A stretch of DNA of 64,000 bases from Cutaneotrichosporon cavernicola (Eukaryota; Basidiomycota; Tremellomycetes; Trichosporonales; Trichosporonaceae). The stretch is taken from NCBI RefSeq assembly GCF_030864355.1, contig NC_083394.1, forward strand, positions 372,001 to 436,000, read 5' to 3'. Made by a program: the position numbers and the translations under genes. How positions within the stretch are numbered: the first letter of the stretch is position 1; each line of letters starts with the position of its first letter. Under the pieces are notes generated by a model. That model was not told the origin of the DNA. It did not search any database and was given only the letters and a program-made list of their open reading frames with translations. Below, in pieces: positions 58,001-64,000 of this stretch.

Positions 58001-58352
58001 AGCAACTTCCCTACGTCGACAGACTCGTGCACGACCGTGCCCGCGATATCGTGAGCTAGTACTCGGAACCGCTTAACTGATGGCAGTCGCGCCAGTCCGC
58101 ACAGGCCGAGCTCCATGGTGATCTTCCGAACGCCGAGGAAGGCTACGAGACGGCCATGTGGCTGCTGAGCACGCTGCTCGACGACGTCATGCACGACGGC
58201 GTCAAGCTGCGCGAAGAAGACCGGACTGGCTACGAACGTTGTAAGTTGGCTATCTGCCTTTTTTTCTCCACCTGACGGCAGTGATCAACTCGATCCGCGA
58301 GCGCCTGGACGGCGTGCGGCGCAAGATTGACGATACCGCACGCGCTTCTTGA
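55067..58352 (+). CDS. ATG1: Autophagy-initiating serine/threonine kinase Atg1
   Basis: Starts autophagosome formation with Atg13 and Atg17 at the pre-autophagosomal site. Eight exons (55067-55207, 55288-55425, 55548-55764, 55830-55888, 55937-57893, 57929-58050, 58087-58240, 58282-58352) give 952 residues. The kinase domain covers about residues 24-320: [27 protein letters not shown] (across an intron), [20 protein letters not shown] long Ser/Pro-rich linker follows. The C-terminal Atg13-binding MIT-type domain has [50 protein letters not shown] and [15 protein letters not shown], and ends [11 protein letters not shown]. All kinase catalytic residues are present. Confidence 0.96.
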
Positions 58353-58702
58353 ATACACGAGACTGAACACAAGTACGCAGGGCCGCGCCCGCGTGCTGTC
58401 CTCACACCACTCTGATACCTTGGTGTCGGTAACTTGTCTTGTGACAGTGTTATAGAACGTATCCAACCACTCCCCTCCCACCACCCCCACCACCCATTTA
58501 GATCTCCACCAGCAACCAGCAATCACCCCACATCCCTCATCCCCCACCACCACCCAACCACAACACCACCCTGCCACTGCCCACCGATCACCAGAAGCAT
58601 TCGTCCGTTGTTGTTATCCCGTACTGTATGACCCACGAGGCTTGTTTGATGCCACTGCAATATCAAATACGATGCCATGGTTACAAATCTGACTAGCCTG
58701 TC
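58353..58702. other. Convergent 3' intergenic region, ATG1 and SRP14
   Basis: 350 bases between convergent genes. A long CACC-rich run (58470-58585, CCACCACC-type on the plus strand) is the only feature. No gene is seen. Confidence 0.45.
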
Positions 58703-59640
58703 CTACTCGTCCTTCGCCGCTGCCGCCCGCGCCGCGTCGCGCAGCTCGATGCGCTCGCGCTCAGCCTCCTTCTTCTTCTGCGCCGCAATCTGGCGCTGCC
58801 TCTTGCGCCGGCCCGCGCCGCGCTTGCCATCGGTTCCGATGACGACGTCGACGTACAGCTCCTTGCGGCGTTTTTCAGCCGCCTCGGCGCGCGCGCGCTC
58901 CTTCTTCTTGTCGCGCTTGCGCATGTGTGGTGCCATTGACTGCTTGAGGAGCGCGCCGTAGGCGGCGTGGAAGGTGGGGAGCGCCGAAGCGGGGATCTGG
59001 TGTGAGTGGTGTTTGCTCAGTAGCAATAAGAGTCAAGGTGGCAGCCGATGAAGGAAGGCGTCTGAGTTGACACAACGGGACAACGACCCAGGAAGAAGGT
59101 GGATCGTAAACTGCAGCTGCGAAATAAAGGCAGAGATGTCACGCCAGCTCTCCGCAGAATGAAACAGCTCGCTATCCCTCCCATCTTGCTGATTTCCCGT
59201 CAAGAGCGTTGCACTTACCCGCGCTGAGAACTTGATCTCGCCCTGCGTGCAGCGCACCAGGACGTCATACTCGGCCTCCGGGTCCGCCATCGCGTCCTCG
59301 TACGTGTCTGGTGTCAGCTGGTCGGGAGAGCTTCAGCTGGTCAGGAGAGCAACATCTGTGATTCAGGCCACCGGAATGATGCAGCTTGAATTGCAGGAGA
59401 GTACCCACAGCCGCATCCTGTATCTTGGAAACACTCACATCGCTTGTGTGTAAGCCAGACCGAGCTCTTGGACGGCCCAGCAAACGTCGCCGTGAGGCGC
59501 GTGAGGAACTGGTGTTAGCCAGCTACTCGACAAGCAAGCTGAGAAGCAAGTGCGGAAGCGACAAGTTATTGCAGTGCGTAATCTCGCACCGCGTCACTCA
59601 GGCGACTCACCTCGTCCGGGGTGACGAGCTCCTTGGTCAT
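58703..59640 (-). CDS. SRP14: Signal recognition particle 14-kDa subunit
   Basis: Binds the Alu domain of SRP RNA and arrests elongation during ER targeting. Exons 59611-59640, 59439-59508, 59219-59307 and 58703-58996 give 160 residues. The opening MTKELVTPDEFLTRLTATF, the middle SVWLTHKR, and YDVLVRCTQGEIKFSAR then IPASALPTFHAAYGALLKQSM-APHMRKRD are all characteristic. A C-terminal tail of about 65 residues is almost entirely Lys/Arg/Glu/Ala (KKKERARAEAAEKRRKE), longer than in animals and probably RNA-binding. Head to head with FRG1. Confidence 0.95.
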
Positions 59641-59836
59641 GATGGATGAGATTGAGCGTTTTGCTATTCAGTAGAGTTGGCAGCTCGTGTCCTCAAGTTG
59701 TTCCTGTCATCACCTGCATTAGACATGTCCTATCCCACTCCACGTGGATTAGATCCCGCTATTCGCCGCCTCCCTCCACTTACACCTACACCTGCTTCTT
59801 CTTTGCTCAGAATCACAACACGACCAAACGTCCACA
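59641..59836. promoter_or_regulatory. Shared promoter region of SRP14 and FRG1
   Basis: Just 196 bases between divergent start codons. Contains C/T-rich tracts on each side; no TATA box was seen. Confidence 0.5.
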
Positions 59837-61045
59837 ATGTCCGGCGTAGTATCCAAAAAGCTCAAGTTCAAGGGCGACAAGCCTAAGAGGAAGAAGAGGT
59901 CGCATGCGCGTCCGACGGACGAGCTTGATGCACTTGCGGCGGAAGATCCCTCCGGTATGTCACCCAAGACAAGAAAAGCACGGAAGATAGCTGACAGCAG
60001 GCTGGATGTTCCCGACCGCGGTGGACGAGGTCGCGGGGCCGACGTTTATCCTCCTCCCCACTGAGCCGTTGACTTGTCTTGCCGTGAGTGTCGCGGGGTA
60101 TCTGGAAGGTAATCACGCTGGATTCTCTACCTTTTCGCGTCCTCGCCCTCCTTGTGATCAAGCTGACGGCAGTGGGACTCTGCGCGCCAAAAAGTGTACG
60201 CTGCGCCGCTTGAAGTTCCCGAGGCTCCAGAGGGAGCGAATGAACTCTCGAGCAGTGAGGTGCTCAGCCTCATTGAGCCCAACGATATTAACCACGTCTG
60301 GGTTGTTTCCCGTCTCGCGGGGAGCGAGGACATCATCTCCCTCCGGACAAGCAGGTGTGTTGTATCGCGTTCGGCTTGATTCCTTAGCTCCTGAAGTTGA
60401 CGCCAGCGGTACCTTCCTCACAGCCTCGCCATCTGGCCAGCTCTCTGCATCGACGCCATCTCGTGGCGCGCTCGAGGGCTTCACTCCCTCCCTGTCTCCA
60501 GGCGACCTCTTCCCATCCTTTTCCCTCAAGACCTCCTCGGGGACATACCTGTCCGTTCCACCTTCGGCCAAGGACACGATCCTGGCCAAGAAGGCCGAGC
60601 TGCGCGCGGATGCGGATGAGGTGGGGAAGTTTGAGGCATTGCGCGTCAAGTGCCAACGCGAGCATGTACTAAAGGCACGCGTCGCTGCTATTGCTGGACG
60701 CGCGGGCGGGGAAGGCAAGGCGCGTCTGCTCGAACGTGGCGGACCTGCCCTGGGATCTGTCGAGGATGAACTCAAGCGCAAGTGAGTCGCAGCTTCTGGA
60801 TTGATAAGATAAGTGATAGCTGACACCAGCTCCGAGTACCAGGCCTGGGGCGCCGGGCGGCACCACGTCAGCAGCGGCGACAGGAAAGACTTGAAGCGTG
60901 CAAAGCGCGAGGGACGTGTCGCTGAGGCCATGCTTGACCGACGGGCGGCAATGAAGAGGTGCGTCACCGCCCTGGACTGTGGTCCCTGGGGTGGCAAACG
61001 TGCTATGTGCGATGGACTGACGCCAGTGACCGGTACGCCAAGTGA
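59837..61045 (+). CDS. FRG1: FRG1-like protein
   Basis: Nuclear/nucleolar beta-trefoil (fascin-like) protein linked to RNA processing and actin. Exons 59837-59954, 60001-60083, 60173-60354, 60407-60781, 60830-60958 and 61027-61045 give 301 residues. The N-terminus is basic (KKLKFKGDKPKRKKRSHAR), a nuclear signal. The trefoil begins GWMFPTAVDEVAGPTFILLPTEPLTCLAWD and continues VWVVSRLAGSEDIISLRTSSGTFLTA then FPSFSLKTSSGTYLSV. The C-terminus ends LKRAKREGRVAEAMLDRRAAMKRSDRYAK; the closing SDRYxK is the family's hallmark, reached only through a final 19-base exon. Confidence 0.93.
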
Positions 61046-61579
61046 TACCAGTGCACTAGTGATGCGATTTAGACCACAACTGTAATGTATTTCTAGATGT
61101 CTGGGTGGCAACTACTTGGTGTTCAGAAGCAGGCAGCCGAAGTCGAAGTTTAGAAGAGCAGGAGTGTCGAGTCGGAATGCGCTCAACTATGACGCGCATA
61201 GGATCCTAATCCAATCGACTCAACCTTGAAATAGCCACCCTATCAACACTTGTCCCTCTTATGCATCTCTCGTCTCTCATCTCCCATCTCTCTACCTCCT
61301 CTCCTCTTCTCTATCACCCCTCCATCGCGACACGTTGTCTCCTGTACCCTCTATCCTCTATTCGGTGCTCTGCACCACGACAAGTGCATCTCTCCCATGA
61401 TCAAGCTGACATCAGTGGCCGCTCCTGAGCACCACGACTCCCGAATACCTGTTAGAGCGTGCGGATCCGTAGCTCGAAATCAGTAGACACCTTCCATCAC
61501 CACCACGATTCCGCGAATACCTCCCGCCAGTGCTGGCGCGCGAGCGCCGGCGCTGAAGCCTGTTACCGTGAAGCCCGTC
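61046..61579. other. Intergenic region upstream of the GTPBP-N-like gene
   Basis: 534 bases. From 61230 on the sequence is C/T-rich leader. An upstream ATG at 61398 (MIKLTSVAAPEH) is out of frame with the gene unless an unseen intron joins them. A non-coding first exon is possible. Confidence 0.4.
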
Positions 61580-63151
61580 ATGGCAATGAACGACGAGGGC
61601 GCAGGCATCCTCCCCACCGTTGAAGCTCCTATTATTCACAGCGTCCAGCGCACCGACGCCTTGGATGTGAAGACCAACGACCAGACCAATGGCCACAGCA
61701 ATGGCAGCTCGCCTACCCCTCCAGCCACAACGCCCCCTCCAATTGAAAGCCTCACGCCCGGCACCCCTGATATGGCCAAGGTCGCCGCCCCCGCCCCCCA
61801 CCGCCCCTCCCCCGGCTACACGCCCAGCGGCATCTCACCCACAGTTGCCATCGCAGCGAATGCACCCCGTCGCCCGTCGCCCTGGTACGAGATCACCCCA
61901 CTCGCCGACTCGCCCCTCAGTCGCCAGGGAAGCATGCCCTCCCTCTCGCCGCCCTACACCCCGTCGCCACGGTACGACAGCGACGACAGCGTTGCTGGGA
62001 GCGTGACGTCTCAGGCGATGCGCGAGTGGGACCGCCTCGTCGCGACGCCAAACAACGATTACAAGCGCCACGCACTGGTACCCAGCGCGCGCGGGTTGCC
62101 TAAACTGGCGGCCGAGCGTGACCGTGAAGGCCACATCGAGTACAAGCTCAAGCTCATTGAGCCGAGTCCTGAGCGCCTGGCGAGACTGGTCACCCAGATG
62201 CTCTGGCGTCTCAAGCAGGGGCGAAACGAGGCGATCTATGAGCTCGGATTGGCTGATGACGGAACGGTTATTGGCCTCACGCGAGCTGAGATGGACGCAA
62301 GCCTGGCTACATTGGAGCGGATGGCCGCCGAGGTCGGTGCCACTGTCCTCGTCCTCAAGGAGATCGTGGTCGCCGCGCCACGGGAGCGCCGGCCCGATCT
62401 TGACGAGCACGGTCGCCCGCGGAAAGGAACGCGAGTGCTCGACGAGAAGAAGCGTAAGGGGCCCGAGCCGCCGCGTCTCGGCGCGCGCGCCATTATCTTT
62501 GGCGACGATGACGTCGACTCTGTCGACGACGAGGACGACACGACCGGCACGGACACTGGTGCCGAGGATGGCCAGCTCTTCCCCCTCGAGATGGAGTGCA
62601 AGAAGCCTCTTGGTCCGCTCGATGCCGAGGCCGCCGCGCGCGCCGAAGCCAAGCGTCGCAAGTCTGCTGCGCGGAGAGAGGCTCGTCGCCTCGACCTCCT
62701 CCGTGGCGATGGCACCGGCATTCCGTACGCTGAGCGCTCGCGATCGCCTGTCGCCGAGTTCATCGGGCACGCGCCGGCGCACGGCATCCCCGCTTTCCCC
62801 CAGGTCCCCGGCGCGAGCAGCCTGAGATTAGGCCGTCACAATATAGTGGGCAGCGCGGACGATGCGTTCCTCGATGGTCTCGTTCAGCCTCTTGACAACC
62901 TGAGTCTGAGCTTTGCCGACGTGCACTCTGCCGCTCCCAGCGCAGCCACATCGCCGACCAAGCCATGCCTGCTCGAAGCCGGCCTGCTCGACCCCGCCCT
63001 CTCCCCGCCAGGCGAGGAACTCGTCTGCGTCGAGGCGTTGGTCGTGCGGAAGCGTCACGGCGACGAGTGGGAGTATGATGGTGAGGGCGACGGTTGGGGC
63101 TTTGGCACCGGGAGTGACGAGGCCGACGCCGACGATGGGTGGGGCTTCTAG
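61580..63151 (+). CDS. Protein with the N-terminal domain of GTPBP1/2 but no GTPase domain
   Basis: A single open frame; from the first ATG it codes 523 residues. Residues 1-170 are Pro/Ser-rich and disordered. Residues about 180-270 match the domain that precedes the G domain in GTPBP1/GTPBP2: IEYKLKLIEPSPERLARLVTQ, MLWRLKQGRNEAIYELGLADDGTVIGLTRAEMDASLATL, MAAEVGATVLVLKE. In GTPBPs the P-loop follows; here comes a charged linker with an acidic patch (DDDVDSVDDEDD), a coiled Ala/Arg helix and a tail ending DEADADDGWGF. No Walker A or NKxD is found in any frame, so it cannot be a GTPase as read. Role unknown; ribosome rescue or mRNA decay would follow from GTPBP1/2 only by analogy. Confidence 0.75.
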   Translation: MAMNDEGAGILPTVEAPIIHSVQRTDALDVKTNDQTNGHSNGSSPTPPATTPPPIESLTPGTPDMAKVAAPAPHRPSPGYTPSGISPTVAIAANAPRRPSPWYEITPLADSPLSRQGSMPSLSPPYTPSPRYDSDDSVAGSVTSQAMREWDRLVATPNNDYKRHALVPSARGLPKLAAERDREGHIEYKLKLIEPSPERLARLVTQMLWRLKQGRNEAIYELGLADDGTVIGLTRAEMDASLATLERMAAEVGATVLVLKEIVVAAPRERRPDLDEHGRPRKGTRVLDEKKRKGPEPPRLGARAIIFGDDDVDSVDDEDDTTGTDTGAEDGQLFPLEMECKKPLGPLDAEAAARAEAKRRKSAARREARRLDLLRGDGTGIPYAERSRSPVAEFIGHAPAHGIPAFPQVPGASSLRLGRHNIVGSADDAFLDGLVQPLDNLSLSFADVHSAAPSAATSPTKPCLLEAGLLDPALSPPGEELVCVEALVVRKRHGDEWEYDGEGDGWGFGTGSDEADADDGWGF

Positions 63152-63454
63152 TTGTAGTCATACTCCGACTCATTGTAGATGCTGTGCTGTGCTCTGCATC
63201 CTGTTTGTGTTCCGCGATAACAGCACGAGAAGCGGAAGTCTGTTCCTGGCAACAAAGCCTCTGTGGGACCTGTTGTCTTGTCTTGGTTAACCCGCAGTCT
63301 GTGGTCAGCGATGCGGAATGATGAGTCCGGAATCTCACGTTATTACGTCACTTGTCTCATGGTTGCGTTGCGGTGATGTTGATGACTTAAGACGCCGCAC
63401 ATTATATAACCCGGCCGAACAATCAAGTCTCATGTTCCCATCCCCCAAACAACA
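63152..63454. promoter_or_regulatory. Promoter region of the MDR oxidoreductase, with TATA box
   Basis: TATATAA at 63403-63409 lies 46 bases before the ATG at 63455, one of the few clear TATA boxes here. The region also holds the 3' end of the preceding gene. Confidence 0.5.
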
Positions 63455-64000
63455 ATGAAAGCCGCCATTGTCGAATCCGAGGGCTCTGCCCCACAGTACG
63501 GCGACATTGCCGCACCCACTCCCACCGGCGACCAAGTCGTGGTCAACGTGACCGCAGCCGCCCTGTCCAACCTAACCAAAATGCGCGCTGCGGGGACCCA
63601 TTACTCGGCCTCGACCCCGTTTCCCTTCGTGCCCGGTTTTGACGGTGTGGGCAAACACAATGGCGAGCGGGTTTACTTTGCTTTCCCAGACGGCCAGTAC
63701 GGCGCGCTTGCCGAGCAGGCCCTGGTGAATCGCGCTTTCCTCCGTCCCATCCCCGCCGACCTCGACGACGCGACCGCCGCAGCCATCGCCAATCCGGGCA
63801 TGTCGGCGTGGGCGTCGATGGTGCACCGCGCCCACCTGCAACCTGGCGAGACCGTCTTAGTCAACGGAGCGACTGGAACAGCAGGCCGGATCTGCGTGCA
63901 GCTAGCCAAGCTCCTTGGCGCCAGCAAGGTCATTGCGACCGCCCGCAACGTCAAGGAACTCGAACAAGTTAAAGCGCTCGGCGCCGACGTGGTTATTCCC
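63455..64000 (+). CDS. Quinone-oxidoreductase-like MDR-family enzyme (partial, cut by window end)
   Basis: 182 residues are visible, running off the edge without an intron. The start is MKAAIVESEGSAPQYGDIAAP, typical of zinc-independent NADPH:quinone oxidoreductases. FPFVPGFDGVG is the GroES-fold core. The Rossmann part begins GETVLVNGATGTAGRICVQLAKLLGASKVIATARN, where the AxxGxxG-type turn binds NADPH. No zinc-ligand pattern (GHExxG) is present. It likely reduces quinones or enones; the substrate is unknown. A TATA box upstream suggests regulated expression. Confidence 0.88.
   Translation, partial: MKAAIVESEGSAPQYGDIAAPTPTGDQVVVNVTAAALSNLTKMRAAGTHYSASTPFPFVPGFDGVGKHNGERVYFAFPDGQYGALAEQALVNRAFLRPIPADLDDATAAAIANPGMSAWASMVHRAHLQPGETVLVNGATGTAGRICVQLAKLLGASKVIATARNVKELEQVKALGADVVIP

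Overview
The window is nuclear DNA from a basidiomycete fungus. Almost every gene is cut by very short introns (about 29-130 bases) with GTRNGT donors and a CTGAC or CTAAC branch site close to the AG. Fungal-specific genes are present (NuA4 Eaf7, SIN component Cdc14, Atg1 with its C-terminal domain, Zuo1, a Zn2Cys6 cluster protein, two 7-TM proteins of a basidiomycete DUF6534 type). GC-rich coding sequence, UDP-glucose dehydrogenase and the intron style fit Tremellomycetes, probably Trichosporonales (inference). No rRNA, confident tRNA, CRISPR or intact transposon was seen.

Layout. 1-2959: no supported gene. 2960-3965 (+) tropomyosin. 4214-5438 (-) membrane-anchored thioredoxin-fold protein lacking the redox cysteines. 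5861-7703 (+) LCB3-type sphingoid-base-phosphate phosphatase. 8261-9764 and 10001-11482 (+) tandem 7-TM pair. 11688-12157 (-) small CsbD-like protein. 14091-15940 (+) UDP-glucose dehydrogenase. 16371-17837 (+) Eaf7. 18605-19021 (+) VOC protein. 19270-21407 (-) three small low-complexity paralogues sharing one C-terminal motif; a fourth lies at 29128-29413 (+). 21962-23098 (-) D-aminoacyl-tRNA deacylase. 23348-24547 (-) Arv1. 24828-26385 (+) universal stress protein. 27446-28552 (+) TauD-like dioxygenase. 29990-32072 (+) SIN Cdc14. 32203-33163 (-) NmrA-like protein. 34119-35606 (-) zuotin. 35823-36386 (+) SF3b p14. 36767-38326 (-) a Zn2Cys6-NmrA fusion. 39891-42566 (-) Ku70. 42880-45142 (+) PFK-2/FBPase-2. 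45333-48631 (-) type II P-ATPase. 49465-50763 and 51266-51978 (-) two orphans. 55067-58352 (+) Atg1. 58703-59640 (-) SRP14. 59837-61045 (+) FRG1. 61580-63151 (+) a protein with only the N-terminal domain of GTPBP1/2. 63455-end (+) a quinone-oxidoreductase-like MDR enzyme, cut by the window edge.

Most genes are housekeeping and are not organised as a pathway. Several sit head to head over short shared promoters (zuotin/p14, SRP14/FRG1, ARV1/USP, Ku70/PFKFB, thioredoxin-like/LCB3).

Two observations stand out. First, four small proteins end in an arginine run followed by (C)CGLF (SGLF in one). In each, a 30-34-base last intron splits the stop codon after its first T, so the spliced protein ends in a CaaX-like box. 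Second, one gene joins two equally spaced Zn2Cys6 modules, the second lacking two ligands, to an NmrA-like domain. Exon structures were read by eye from splice signals and frame continuity.
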